A program made the translations under genes and the position numbers. Of a DNA stretch of 64,000 bases, positions 55,626 to 64,000 are shown piece by piece (the stretch's first letter is position 1; each line of letters begins with the position of its first letter). Below the pieces are notes generated by a model. That model was not told the DNA's origin. It searched no databases and saw nothing but the letters and a program-made list of their open reading frames with translations. Source of the DNA: Candidatus Hydrogenedentota bacterium (GTDB taxonomy: Bacteria > Hydrogenedentota > Hydrogenedentia > Hydrogenedentales > CAITNO01); the NCBI GenBank assembly GCA_903893795.1, contig CAITNO010000062.1, positions 1 through 64,000 on the forward strand, given 5' to 3'.

Positions 55626-57689
55626 GTGTCGTCTTTTTCCCGATTCTTGGAAGGTCTCAATCCGCCCCAGCGGGCCGCTGTGGAACACACAGAGGGCCCG
55701 GTGCTGGTGCTGGCCGGCGCGGGCAGCGGCAAAACCCGCGTCATCACGCGGCGCATCGCCCATATCATCGCCACAAAACTCGCCGAACCAAGCCAGGTGC
55801 TCGCCGTAACGTTCACCAACAAGGCGGCGGGGGAGATGCGCGAGCGCGTGGCGGACCTGGTCGGCTCCGAGGCGGCGAAGGAGATTACCATCTCCACCTT
55901 TCACGCGTTCTGCCTGCACATGCTTCGCCGCCAGATTACCCACCTTGGCTACCGTTCCAATTTCACCATCGCCAGCGAAAGCGACAGCCGAACGCTGATT
56001 CGGCGTGTCACAGAGGAACTGGGTGTCCAGAATGAGAGTTTTGACACGGGCACCTTTCAGTCGGCCATCAGCCTGGCCAAGAACACCGGTGAAACACCGG
56101 AAACGGTGAAGGACCGGCCTGCCCGCACGGCAAACGAGGAGAAATACCAGCAGTACATGACCGAGGTGTACACCCGCTACGAGTCGGCCCTGCGCGCGGC
56201 CAACAGCCTCGATTTCGACGATCTGCTCTCGCTGACGCACCGGCTGTTGAAAGAGCATCCGCGCGTGCTGGCCGAGGTCCGCCACCAATACCGCTATGTC
56301 ATGGTCGACGAGTACCAGGACACCAACGCCATCCAGTATGAACTGCTGCGCATGCTGGTCGGCGAGCACTGCAATCTTTTTGTCGTGGGTGACGACGACC
56401 AGGCCATTTATGGCTGGCGCGGCGCGGACGTGCGCAATATTCTCGGATTCGAGCGCGACTTTCCCAAGGCCACGGTGATCACCATGGACCAGAACTACCG
56501 GTCCACCACCACCATCCTCGATGCGGCCAACCATGTCATCAAGAACAACGCCAGTCGCCGGGAGAAAAAGCTCTGGTCCGACTTGGGCAAGGGACGGGCC
56601 ATCGACCGCTTTGTTGTTTCCGACGAGGACGCGGAGGCGAAAGAGGCGCTGAACTGGCTCAAGCACATCCGCTCCCGCACCAAGGCCGCCTGGTCCGACT
56701 TTGCCGTGCTGTACAGGTCCAATGTGCAGTCGCGCGTGTTCGAGGTGGTTTTCCGCCAGGGCGACGTGCCCTACACGGTGTTCGGCGGCCAGGACTTCTT
56801 CGAGCGGGCCGAGGTGAAGGACATCATCTCCTACCTGAAGGTGATTGCCAATCCCCGCGATGAGGCGGCGTTCCTGCGCGTCGTCAACGTGCCCCGGCGC
56901 GGTGTCGGCGATGCCACGCTGCACCAGGCGCACGACATCTGCCGGACCGAGGGCAAGACGCTCGGCATGGCCGTGGCCGCCATGATTGAGCGCGGCATGG
57001 TCGCCCCCAAGATCGAATTCGGCATGCGCCAGTTCCTCAACATCGTGCAGCGCTACCGCCAGCGCTTCAAGACGCGCGACGGCGACCTTTTCACCATCGT
57101 GCGCGGGCTGGTGACGGACATCGACTATCTGGGCGAACTCCAGCGCACCAGCCGCACGGCGGAGCAGTACGAATCGCGCGCCCAGTGCGTGGAGACGGTC
57201 TGCCAGGCCATCCAGCGCTACGAGGAGGACGCCGAATACCCGACGCTCGCCAATTTCCTCGACGTGAGCCACCTGAACGGCGACGCATCCTTTGGTTCAA
57301 AGGACGAGCGGCGCGACACCGTGTCGCTCATGACCATACACAGTGCCAAGGGATTGGAGTTTCCCTATGTGTTCATCGTGGGTCTGGAGGACGGCAATCT
57401 GCCGCATGACCGGAGCCTGGTGGACGGCAACTTGGATGAGGAACGGCGCCTGTTCTACGTGGCGCTGACGCGCGGCAGGAAGCATGTCACCCTGTTTGAG
57501 GCGCTTTCCCGTGTGCGCCACGGTCGCGAAAAAATGTGCAAGCCCAGCCGCTTTCTGGCCGAGATACCGGAGTCGCTGCTGGTGAACCAGGTGCGCGCCG
57601 TGCGCGAGATGGTGGAGGAAAAGGTGGCTCCGCCGGAACCCAAGCCTAAGAAAAAGCCCAAACCGCGGGAACCGCGAAAAGGGCTCTAA
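55626..57689 (+). CDS. rep: Rep/UvrD-type superfamily 1 DNA helicase
   Basis: The GTG at 55626 (GGAG upstream) gives 687 aa; the longer frame has no matching sequence. Motifs in order are: Q-type LNPPQRAAV, Walker A AGAGSGKT (residues 30-37), FTNKAAGEMRERV, the DEYQDT box (D228), VGDDDQAIYGWRGAD, QNYRST, HSAKGLEFPYVFIVGLEDG and NLDEERRLFYVALTRG. The overall match is closer to E. coli Rep than to UvrD. It unwinds DNA in replication restart and repair. The last 50 residues are Lys/Pro-rich and may bind DNA or a partner. Confidence 0.93.
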   Translation: MSSFSRFLEGLNPPQRAAVEHTEGPVLVLAGAGSGKTRVITRRIAHIIATKLAEPSQVLAVTFTNKAAGEMRERVADLVGSEAAKEITISTFHAFCLHMLRRQITHLGYRSNFTIASESDSRTLIRRVTEELGVQNESFDTGTFQSAISLAKNTGETPETVKDRPARTANEEKYQQYMTEVYTRYESALRAANSLDFDDLLSLTHRLLKEHPRVLAEVRHQYRYVMVDEYQDTNAIQYELLRMLVGEHCNLFVVGDDDQAIYGWRGADVRNILGFERDFPKATVITMDQNYRSTTTILDAANHVIKNNASRREKKLWSDLGKGRAIDRFVVSDEDAEAKEALNWLKHIRSRTKAAWSDFAVLYRSNVQSRVFEVVFRQGDVPYTVFGGQDFFERAEVKDIISYLKVIANPRDEAAFLRVVNVPRRGVGDATLHQAHDICRTEGKTLGMAVAAMIERGMVAPKIEFGMRQFLNIVQRYRQRFKTRDGDLFTIVRGLVTDIDYLGELQRTSRTAEQYESRAQCVETVCQAIQRYEEDAEYPTLANFLDVSHLNGDASFGSKDERRDTVSLMTIHSAKGLEFPYVFIVGLEDGNLPHDRSLVDGNLDEERRLFYVALTRGRKHVTLFEALSRVRHGREKMCKPSRFLAEIPESLLVNQVRAVREMVEEKVAPPEPKPKKKPKPREPRKGL

Positions 57690-57718
57690 GCTGGCTTGAA
57701 ATGGGAGGGAGGGAGGCT

Positions 57719-58207
57719 CTATTCGGCGTACCCGTGCGCTTCCGGCGTCATCGACTCGTCCTTCGGCGGGGCTACCTTGTCCTTCTTTCCCGCTTTGGGC
57801 TTCGGCTCTTTCTTGGCCTTAACCGCTTTCGGTTTGGGCTCCTTTTCCGCCTTGACCTTGACCTCCTTCTTTGCCTTGACCGCGACTTCCACGACTTTGG
57901 CCTTCTTTTCCTTCACTTCTTTCTTCGGCTTTTCTTTCTTCTTGGCGGTCACGCCCGCCGCCGCCAGAATGGCTGCGGCGTCGTCGGGGGTCGCTTCGGT
58001 GAAGAGCACGCCCTTTGGCCAGGCAACCGCGGCCAAGCCCTTGCTGCAGGTGCGGAAGCACTTCGCCTTCAGCACCATCACTTTGACATCGGCCTCCTCG
58101 GCGGCCTTTTCAAGCGCTTTGCGCAGTTTGCCCACGCCCGCTTTCTTGCAGCATTTTCCGCTGCACACCACCACACAGCCTGATTCCGTTGACGCTTTTT
58201 CTTTCAT
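57719..58207 (-). CDS. 2Fe-2S thioredoxin-like ferredoxin with Lys/Ala-rich tail
   Basis: The protein is 162 aa. Residues 1-90 are a thioredoxin-fold 2Fe-2S ferredoxin with C15, C19/C20, C50 and C54 (CSGKCC, KAKCFRTCSKG), the pattern of Shethna-like ferredoxins. Residues about 90-150 are a highly basic tail of Lys, Glu, Val, Ala and Pro with repeats like EPKPKA, resembling histone H1-like or AlgP-like tails. The fusion is unusual. It may bind nucleic acid or membranes, or dock an electron donor. The start is preceded by AGAGGGA. The electron partner is unknown. Confidence 0.8.
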   Translation of the reverse strand: MKEKASTESGCVVVCSGKCCKKAGVGKLRKALEKAAEEADVKVMVLKAKCFRTCSKGLAAVAWPKGVLFTEATPDDAAAILAAAGVTAKKKEKPKKEVKEKKAKVVEVAVKAKKEVKVKAEKEPKPKAVKAKKEPKPKAGKKDKVAPPKDESMTPEAHGYAE

Positions 58208-58513
58208 GGCAATATCCCTCTGGTTTCGCGGTTTACCGCAGTGCCTCTGTTCTAAACCCCGTCACGGCTCACTATATTCGCACCTTTGTTCCGCGCAAGC
58301 AAGCGCGGCGTTTGCTTTCCCGGCTGCATGGGCCTCCTTCCTGCAGGGTTTATCGGGGAGCAGCAGGCGACGGAAACAGGATGCAGATTCCGGGGTCAAG
58401 TTGCATCGGGCCGGTTTAGGGCGCTATCGTGACTATGCTGCGGAGTGTGTTTCGGGGCCGGACTGTTCCCGGTGCCCGTGGCCGATGCATCAAGCGCAAA
58501 GGAGCAAGCGACC
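58208..58513. other. Divergent spacer between the ferredoxin and xylA
   Basis: About 300 bp. It has no ORF or hairpin of note. A weak TTGCAT / TATCGT pair (18-bp spacer) about 110 bp before xylA is a possible promoter but not strong enough to claim. Confidence 0.35.
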
Positions 58514-59830
58514 ATGACAGTGTATTTCCCCGAACTCAAGGGGCCGGTAAAGTATGAGGGGGCCGATTCCAAGAATCCCCTGTCCTTCAAACACTATAAC
58601 GCCAAAGAAAAGGTGATGGGCAAGACCATGGCCGAGCATCTGCGCTTTGCCGTGTGTTACTGGCACACCTTCAAGTCCGGCGGCTCGGACCAGTTCGGCG
58701 CGCCGGTCTACAAGCGCGCCTACAACAACGGCGACAGCCCGCTGCAAATCGCCGAGCAGACGCTCGATGCGGCCTTCGAGTTCTTCACCAAGCTGGGTGT
58801 GAACTATTGGTGCTTCCACGATGCGGACATTTCGCCCGAGGCCGACACGCTGGCCGAGACGAACAAGCGCCTGGACCACATCGCCAAACTGGCCAAGAAG
58901 AAGCAGAACGAGACCGGTGTGAAGCTGCTCTGGGGCACCTGCAACCTCTTCTCCAATCCGCGCTTCATGTCCGGCGCGGCCACCAACCCGTCGCCCGACG
59001 TGTTCGCCTTCGCCGCCACGAAGGTGAAGAAGGCGCTTGAAGTCACCAAGATGCTTGGCGGCGAGGGCTATGTTTTCTGGGGCGGCCGCGAGGGCTACGA
59101 GACGCTGCTCAACACCGACATGGGCCGCGAACTCGATCACCTCGGCCTGTTCCTCAACATGGCCGTGGACTACAAGAAGAAAATTGGATTCAAGGGCCAG
59201 TTCTACATCGAGCCCAAGCCGAAAGAGCCCACCAAGCACCAGTACGACTTTGATTCGGCAAGCTGCCACGCCTTCCTGCAGAAATACGGGCTGGACAAGG
59301 CGTTCAAGCTCAACATCGAGGCCAACCACGCCACGCTCGCCGGACACACCCTGCTGCACGAGCTGGAATACGCCGGTGCCAACGATCTGCTCGGCTCGGT
59401 AGACGCCAACCGCGGCGACGAACTGCTCGGCTGGGACACGGATCAGTTTCCGAACAACCTGTACGACACCGCGCTGGCCATGTATATCATCACCAAGTAC
59501 GGCGGGTTCAAGACGGGCGGCCTCAACTTTGACGCCCACATCCGCCGCCAGTCCATCGACACCGCCGACCTGTTCTATGCCCACATTGGCGCCATGGACT
59601 GCTTCGCCCGCGGCCTCAAGATCGCTGCAAAGTTGATTCAGGACAAGGTCTTCGACAAGTTCATCAAACAGCGCTACAGCGGCTGGGACAAGGGTATCGG
59701 CAAGAAGATTGAGTCCAAGCAGGCCACCTTCGCCGACCTCGAAGCCTATACCCTGAAAAACGGTGAACCGCAGGTCTTCAGCGGCCGGCAGGAGTACCTC
59801 GAGAACGTGCTGAACGATTACATCAAATAG
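58514..59830 (+). CDS. xylA: Xylose isomerase XylA
   Basis: The ATG at 58514 with AAGGAG upstream gives 438 aa, the length of class II xylose isomerases. Key parts are visible: the catalytic His region CFHDADISPE, GGREGYETLLNTD, the metal-binding KLNIEANHATLAGHTL, and DVNRGDELLGWDTDQFP (read here as SVDANRGDELLGWDTDQFP). It converts xylose to xylulose (and glucose to fructose). xylB is not in the window. A hairpin terminator follows. Confidence 0.98.
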   Translation: MTVYFPELKGPVKYEGADSKNPLSFKHYNAKEKVMGKTMAEHLRFAVCYWHTFKSGGSDQFGAPVYKRAYNNGDSPLQIAEQTLDAAFEFFTKLGVNYWCFHDADISPEADTLAETNKRLDHIAKLAKKKQNETGVKLLWGTCNLFSNPRFMSGAATNPSPDVFAFAATKVKKALEVTKMLGGEGYVFWGGREGYETLLNTDMGRELDHLGLFLNMAVDYKKKIGFKGQFYIEPKPKEPTKHQYDFDSASCHAFLQKYGLDKAFKLNIEANHATLAGHTLLHELEYAGANDLLGSVDANRGDELLGWDTDQFPNNLYDTALAMYIITKYGGFKTGGLNFDAHIRRQSIDTADLFYAHIGAMDCFARGLKIAAKLIQDKVFDKFIKQRYSGWDKGIGKKIESKQATFADLEAYTLKNGEPQVFSGRQEYLENVLNDYIK

Positions 59831-59855
59831 CCATTGACGACAAAGTTGTTTCATT

Positions 59856-59891
59856 CCCCCGAACCGCGCAAGACGCGGTTCGGGGGGCTTT
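59856..59891 (+). terminator. Hairpin terminator after xylA
   Basis: A 13-bp stem CCCCCGAACCGCG / CGCGGTTCGGGGG with a 5-nt loop, 25 bp after the stop. The downstream tract is only GCTTTG, so efficiency is uncertain. Confidence 0.7.
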
Positions 59892-60035
59892 GATAGAAGC
59901 GTGAAATTCTGGGTTGTTGCTGTGCCAAGAGTGCCTGCGATTAGCTGGCCGTCACAGTAGCGCCCCAGTCGCAGTTTCCTGCCGGCCTGGGCAGAAGGCG
60001 CAGGTGCCGGATGGACCCACAAGGGAGAGTAGCCG

Positions 60036-60233
60036 ATGAGAAATGTTATTTTTCGACAGAGTGAGGATGGTTCCTGGTGGGTGGACTGCCCCAGTCTGCC
60101 GGGCTGTATCAGCCAGGGGGATACCCGGGAAGAGGCGATGGCCAATATCAGCGCCACGATAGACGAGTACATCGAAGTGCTTGAGGACCAAGGGATTCCT
60201 GTGCCGGAAGATGTGGCTGAAGACGAGGAGTGA
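60036..60233 (+). CDS. HicB-family protein (solitary)
   Basis: The protein is 65 aa with the HicB beta-fold pattern (DGSWWVDCPSLPGCISQGDTREEAMANISATIDEYIE) and a very acidic tail. A good ribosome site (GGGAGAG) precedes it. HicB usually inhibits the HicA toxin and may carry a DNA-binding tail, which is missing here. No hicA (double-stranded RNA-binding) ORF was found next to it, so it may be an orphan or have a distant partner. Confidence 0.8.
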   Translation: MRNVIFRQSEDGSWWVDCPSLPGCISQGDTREEAMANISATIDEYIEVLEDQGIPVPEDVAEDEE

Positions 60234-60248
60234 CCGGTTTCTTGGACC

Positions 60249-60275
60249 TTTGCGTTCTCTGCGTTCTTTGCGGTC
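60249..60275. repeat. Tandem TTTGCGTTCTC-type repeat
   Basis: Two or three imperfect copies of a TGCGTTCTYTG-like unit occur next to an ACCACAAAGAAATCAAAG tract (to about 60310). Such units are common in intergenic DNA of PVC-group and other genomes and create spurious Lys/Arg/Glu-rich ORFs. Confidence 0.5.
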
Positions 60276-60314
60276 ATAAGCGTTCTTCAACCACAAAGAA
60301 ATCAAAGAAAAGAA

Positions 60315-61247
60315 TCAAAGTCTTTCCACGGTGACCTTCCGCGCAATGTCGCCCACTTCCTCCTTGGTGAAATGGCCGATGTCCCAGGACATGGCGTTGG
60401 CGGTGCCTGCCGCGACGCCGAGGCAGGCCGTTTCTTCCAGCGAAAGTCGCCGTTCCAAACCCACTGCAAAGCCCGCCACGAGCGCATCGCCAGAACCCAC
60501 GGGGTTAATCTCTTCAATCTTGGGCGGATGCACTGCGAGGCGTTCGCCGTTGCGTGAGACCAGCGCACCTTCGGCGCCCAGCGACAGCACCACCAGTTCC
60601 ACGCCCTGCGTGTGGAACCAGTCGATGGCGCGCCAACGTGCGGCGTCGCTGTCGAGCTTGAAGCCCACCAGGCCTTCCGCCTCTTCCTCATTGGGCTTGA
60701 CCATGTGGGGCTTTTCAGCCAGCGCCCGGCGGAAAGGTTCGCCGTAGGAGTCCAGGATGGACAACACGCCTGCTTCGCGGGCCAGCCGCACGCCTTCGGC
60801 ATGCAGACGGTCGAGTGAGGGGTCCGGGACGGAGCCGTTGAAGGTGACCAGCCTTGCCCCGGTGAGCGCCTTGGCAATGGCGTCTATCGCCGTCTGCACC
60901 TCGGGCTCGGTAACGGCCGGGCCGGGCTCAAAGAAGGCCGTTTGCCGGTGGATGGATTCTTCCAGGACGGTCGTGATGGTGCGGGTCATGGCGGCGACGC
61001 GCACGGGAATACAGCGCACCCCGTCGTCATGGGCAATCATGTCCACCACATGCTGGCCGGTGGGCCCGCCCACGATAACCAGCGCGGCCGTGTCGCCGCC
61101 CAGCGCCTTCACGGCGCGGGACACATTGGACCCCTTGCCGCCGGGGATGCAGGTGCATTTCTGGCTGCGCAGCCGTCCGCCAACCTCAAGGTGGTCAATG
61201 AAGACCGTCTTATCCACGCAGGGATTGGGGGTTACGGTGAGAATCAT
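60315..61247 (-). CDS. PfkB-family hexose kinase (1-phosphofructokinase-like)
   Basis: The ATG at 61247 gives 310 aa. An opening ILTVTPNPCVDKTVFID, GGKGSNVSRAVKALGGD, KPNEEEAEGLVG and the catalytic NPVGSGDALVAGFAVGL (aspartate base) are typical of FruK/LacC/PfkB-type kinases. It phosphorylates a sugar phosphate; which one cannot be told. The frame upstream of 61247 runs into the inverted repeat and is not coding. It shares its strand with the ROK kinase and gltX, but the repeat lies between. Confidence 0.9.
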   Translation of the reverse strand: MILTVTPNPCVDKTVFIDHLEVGGRLRSQKCTCIPGGKGSNVSRAVKALGGDTAALVIVGGPTGQHVVDMIAHDDGVRCIPVRVAAMTRTITTVLEESIHRQTAFFEPGPAVTEPEVQTAIDAIAKALTGARLVTFNGSVPDPSLDRLHAEGVRLAREAGVLSILDSYGEPFRRALAEKPHMVKPNEEEAEGLVGFKLDSDAARWRAIDWFHTQGVELVVLSLGAEGALVSRNGERLAVHPPKIEEINPVGSGDALVAGFAVGLERRLSLEETACLGVAAGTANAMSWDIGHFTKEEVGDIARKVTVERL

Positions 61248-61310
61248 GGTGTGGCGATATCCGATAAGTGAATTGCGGTTATTGAAGGACGGGGGCGCGG
61301 GGATGTTTTC

Positions 61311-61457
61311 GGTCCCCCCTTGAGGGGGGTGGCCCGAAGGGCCGGGGGGTGTATACCCACACCCGGACCTGGAATGTCCCTGCCCCGCGAATTGGTCTGT
61401 GGGGGAATACACCCCCCGCCCCGCCTGTGGCGAGGCCGCCCCCCTCAAGGGGGGACC
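61311..61457. repeat. Large inverted repeat between the PfkB and ROK kinase genes
   Basis: The arms (61311-61353 and 61408-61457) begin and end with GGTCCCCCCTTGAGGGGGG and its complement, each arm itself a hairpin, and carry further matching blocks (GGGGGGTGTA and TACACCCCCC). The central loop is about 54 bp. This is a type of GC-rich palindromic element often found between genes in PVC-group and some proteobacterial genomes. It could act as a bidirectional terminator or attenuator for the flanking minus-strand genes. Confidence 0.8.
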
Positions 61458-61538
61458 GAAGACAGCGCGATTTCGGGTTGCGAATGCGGCCCCGTTTTCG
61501 GGGTTTCGGGGTGACAGGGGCTTTTGAGTCCCGATCTT

Positions 61539-62513
61539 TCACCGGTTGTCTTCCTGCCAGCGCGCCAGCGCGCAGCCGGCGCAGCCGATGACGCCCGAGT
61601 CGCCGCCCAGCCCCGCGGGCAGAATCTGGCAGCGCTTCACGGGCACTTCAAAGGCGTTTGCCCGCACCACCTCGCGCACCTTGTCGAAGAGCATGTCGCC
61701 TGCGGCGATCATGCCGCCGCACAGAATGATGCGCTCGGGATTGAGCATGTTCACCATGCTCGCCGCGCCCAGTCCGATCCAGGTGGCCGTTTCGTCGAAG
61801 ACCCATTTGGCATAGGCGTCGCCCGCGACGGCCGCGTCGAAGATGATTTTGCCGTCCAGCAATTCCGTGTCGCCGCCGGTCATGTCCTTGAGCGCCGTCT
61901 CGGCCTTGTCCCAGCCCTCCACGGCGGTGCGCACCATGCCGGTCACGGAGGCATAGGACTCCAGGCAACCCTTGGACCCGCAGCCGCAGGGGCGGCCATC
62001 GCGCATGACCTTGAGGTGGCCCAGTTCGGCCGCCGTGCCGTCAATGCCGCGCAGCAATTGTCCGAAAACGACAATGCCGCCGCCCACGCCCGTGCCGAGT
62101 GTAAACACGACGACCGACGTGGCGCCCTGTCCGGCGCCCATCCAGTATTCGCCATAGCAGGCGACGTTGGCGTCGTTGTCCACATAGCAGGCCACGCCCA
62201 GGCGCTTGGACATTTCAGCGGCCAGCGACACATCCTTCCAGCCGGGGAGGTTGGGCGGGCTGTACACAATGCCAGTCTGCCAGTTCATCGGGCCGGGCGC
62301 GCCGAAACCGGCCGCCAGCACGTTGTCCATGGCGAGCCCGTTTTCGGCAAGCAGATCGCGCACGCTCGCCTCCATGGCGTCCATCACGGCCGAGGGTCCG
62401 CCGTCCGCATCGGAGGGCCGGGACGCCTTCGCAATGATCTTCTTCTCCGTGGAGACAACGGCGGTCTTTACAAAGGTCCCGCCAAGGTCAACGCCGATAA
62501 TCACCTTGTCCAT
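61539..62513 (-). CDS. ROK-family glucokinase
   Basis: The protein is 324 aa. The ATP-binding DLGGTFVKTAVV, the catalytic NDANVACYGEYWMG (Asp), the FTLGTGVGGGI loop and the zinc site GHLKV...CGCGSKGCLE are all present. These mark ROK kinases, most likely glucokinase. It would feed glucose into glycolysis. The neighbour upstream on the same strand is gltX, about 36 bp away, so cotranscription is possible. There is no winged helix, so it is not a ROK repressor. Confidence 0.93.
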   Translation of the reverse strand: MDKVIIGVDLGGTFVKTAVVSTEKKIIAKASRPSDADGGPSAVMDAMEASVRDLLAENGLAMDNVLAAGFGAPGPMNWQTGIVYSPPNLPGWKDVSLAAEMSKRLGVACYVDNDANVACYGEYWMGAGQGATSVVVFTLGTGVGGGIVVFGQLLRGIDGTAAELGHLKVMRDGRPCGCGSKGCLESYASVTGMVRTAVEGWDKAETALKDMTGGDTELLDGKIIFDAAVAGDAYAKWVFDETATWIGLGAASMVNMLNPERIILCGGMIAAGDMLFDKVREVVRANAFEVPVKRCQILPAGLGGDSGVIGCAGCALARWQEDNR

Positions 62514-62549
62514 GCTCGCCCAGCTCCTATTTCCTTTTTTGTCCGCAAC

Positions 62550-64000
62550 TCAGGAAAGCGTTTTCACATGCTCCAGCGCGCGCGCAATGCGCGCCACGGC
62601 GGTTTCTTTGCCCAGCAGTTCGGCCAGTTCAAAGAGTCCCGGCCCCACGGGCTTGCCTGTGAGGGCAAGCCGCGCCGCGTTGACCAGGCTGCCCAGTTTT
62701 ACGCCGGTCGCCTCAACCTCTTTTTCAAACGCGGCCTTGAGCGCATCGTGCGTCCACGCGTCTGCGGCCGACATCATGCGCAGGTCCGCCTCCAGCCATG
62801 CGGCCGATTCTGCCTGGCGGAAATACTTGTTTTCCGCCTTCGGGTCGTAGCTTTCCACTTCGCTGAAGAAGAAGTCGATGTAGTCCACGATATTGTTCAG
62901 CGTGGGAATTTTCTCCTGGCAGATGGACGCCATCTGCGTCAGCCATTCGGGCGACTTGCCTGACGTGTCGATGCCTTTCGCGGCGATGATGGGCAACACG
63001 CGGTCGCGCAGGTTCTCCGGCGTGAGCATGCGGATGTGCTGACCGTTGAGCCAGTCCAGCTTCTTGCGGTCAAAGCGCGCGGCCGACTTGTTCAGCCGGT
63101 TGATGCTGAACAGGTGTCTCAATTCCTCCAGGGTGAAGAACTCGCGCCCCTCTTCCTCCGAGGTCCAGCCGAGCATGACCACGTAATTGATCAGTGTCTC
63201 CGGCAGATAGCCCTCATCGCGCCAGTCGAGCACGTTCGCGCCGTGCATGCGCTTGCTGAACTTCTTGCCGGCCTCGTCGAGCACCATGGGCAGGTGCGCA
63301 AAAGTCGGCAGGGCATAGCCCAGCGCGTTGAACAGCATGATGTGGCGCGGCGTGTTGGTCAGGTGGTCATCGCCGCGGACAACGTGGGTAATCTTCATCA
63401 GGCCGTCGTCCGCCACCACCGCCAGGTGGAAAATGGGGTCGCCGTTCGGCTTGAGGATGATGAAGTCGTCAAACTCCTTGTTGTTGAACTTGACCGGCCC
63501 CTGCACGAGGTCCTCGACGACCGTCTCGCCCTCGGGCACGCGGAACCGCACCACAAACGATGCTTCGCCCTTCGCGGCAATCTCTTCCGGGGTGAGGTTG
63601 CGGCAGCGCCCGCTGTAGCGGAACGGCCGTTTCTCCGCGTCGGCCTGGGCCCGGTCCGCGTCCAGTTCCTCCTTGGAGCAGAAACAGCGGTACGCCTTGT
63701 CCTCGGCCACCAGGCGCATGCCTTCGGCATGGTGCTGGTCGCGCCGCTGCGACTGGCGGTAGGGCCCGAGCGCGCCCTTCTCCGGTTCATCGCCGAAGGG
63801 CGGGCCCTCGTCCCAGTCGATGCCGAGCCACTTGAAGCCCTCGCACATCGCCGCGACGTACTCTTCCTCGGTGCGCTCCGCGTCGGTGTCTTCCAGCCGC
63901 AGCACAAAAGTGCCGCCCTGGCTGCGCGCGAAGAGCCAGTTAAACAGGGCCATTTTGGCCGTGCCGATATGCAAAAAGCCCGAAGGCGACGGGGCGATGC
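62550..64000 (-). CDS. gltX: Glutamyl-tRNA synthetase GltX (5' end outside window)
   Basis: The gene runs off the right edge, so its start is missing. The class I HIGH-type motif (PSGFLHIGTA) is at the edge, and the KMSKS-type loop is KFSKRMHG. LRLEDTDAERT and YRCFCSKEELDADR are typical of GluRS, as is the anticodon-binding helical C-terminus. Whether it charges tRNA-Glu only or also tRNA-Gln cannot be told. The visible part is about 483 codons, near full length. Confidence 0.97.
   Translation of the reverse strand, partial: IAPSPSGFLHIGTAKMALFNWLFARSQGGTFVLRLEDTDAERTEEEYVAAMCEGFKWLGIDWDEGPPFGDEPEKGALGPYRQSQRRDQHHAEGMRLVAEDKAYRCFCSKEELDADRAQADAEKRPFRYSGRCRNLTPEEIAAKGEASFVVRFRVPEGETVVEDLVQGPVKFNNKEFDDFIILKPNGDPIFHLAVVADDGLMKITHVVRGDDHLTNTPRHIMLFNALGYALPTFAHLPMVLDEAGKKFSKRMHGANVLDWRDEGYLPETLINYVVMLGWTSEEEGREFFTLEELRHLFSINRLNKSAARFDRKKLDWLNGQHIRMLTPENLRDRVLPIIAAKGIDTSGKSPEWLTQMASICQEKIPTLNNIVDYIDFFFSEVESYDPKAENKYFRQAESAAWLEADLRMMSAADAWTHDALKAAFEKEVEATGVKLGSLVNAARLALTGKPVGPGLFELAELLGKETAVARIARALEHVKTLS

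Noticed and set aside
55437..57272. Minus-strand ORF of 611 codons
   Set aside because: Antisense to the Rep-type helicase with all its motifs intact.
58490..60277. Minus-strand ORF of 595 codons
   Set aside because: Antisense to xylA; it runs across terminator and repeat sequence and has no ribosome site.
61539..62513. ROK protein as a transcription repressor
   Set aside because: It lacks the N-terminal helix-turn-helix of ROK repressors and keeps the kinase catalytic residues.

Overview
The window is about 60% GC and densely coded. It looks like chromosomal DNA of a free-living Gram-negative-type bacterium from a deep, poorly cultured lineage. The best guess is a Hydrogenedentota- or Planctomycetota-like genome. 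That placement is inferred from a nine-subunit A/V-type ATPase, an NrpR-type nitrogen regulator, an H-X-DG pseudopilin, signal-peptide-bearing glycan enzymes and several kinds of extragenic palindrome. No rRNA, tRNA, insertion sequence or CRISPR array was seen.

Layout. 1-7300: minus-strand genes for a PF06541 membrane protein, XerD, an OmpA-like lipid- or wall-anchoring protein, a PEP/pyruvate-binding protein and glutamate dehydrogenase, whose promoter carries a 22-bp palindrome. 7497-27400: a 20-kb plus-strand block of five large proteins plus an NrpR-family regulator. The five proteins recombine a small set of parts: a GT-C (PMT/GT39-like) membrane glycosyltransferase module, two unrecognised extracytoplasmic domains (called X and Y here) and long TPR arrays. 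This is the most unusual part of the window. 28589-37768: a complete A/V-type ATPase operon (H-I-K-E-C-F-A-B-D) ending in an overlapping PTS EIIA (PtsN-like) gene, closed by a strong terminator.

38031-40374: a Crp/Fnr regulator and glgC. 40536-46864 (minus): galK, a secreted six-hairpin-type glycosidase, a winged-helix/nucleotidyltransferase pair with its own palindromic operator (AbiE-like), a DUF4855 + discoidin-domain secreted protein and a DUF2007/zinc-ribbon protein. 47147-51355 (plus): a pseudopilin, a DUF4143-type AAA ATPase with two tandem operators over its promoter, and an unknown coiled-coil/TPR/membrane protein with lower GC. 51616-64000: clpB, a DUF998 membrane protein, a Rep/UvrD helicase, a 2Fe-2S ferredoxin with a lysine-rich tail, xylA, a lone HicB-like protein, a PfkB-family sugar kinase, a ROK glucokinase and a gltX that runs off the right edge.

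How genes may work together. glgC, galK, xylA, the PfkB and ROK kinases and the secreted glycosidases indicate a sugar-using, glycogen-storing lifestyle. The 20-kb GT-C/TPR block probably builds or attaches a surface glycan. NrpR and the gdhA palindrome suggest local control of nitrogen assimilation. Several extragenic inverted repeats (1-96, 40384-40505, 54464-54497, 61311-61457) sit just after genes, like REP/BIME elements.
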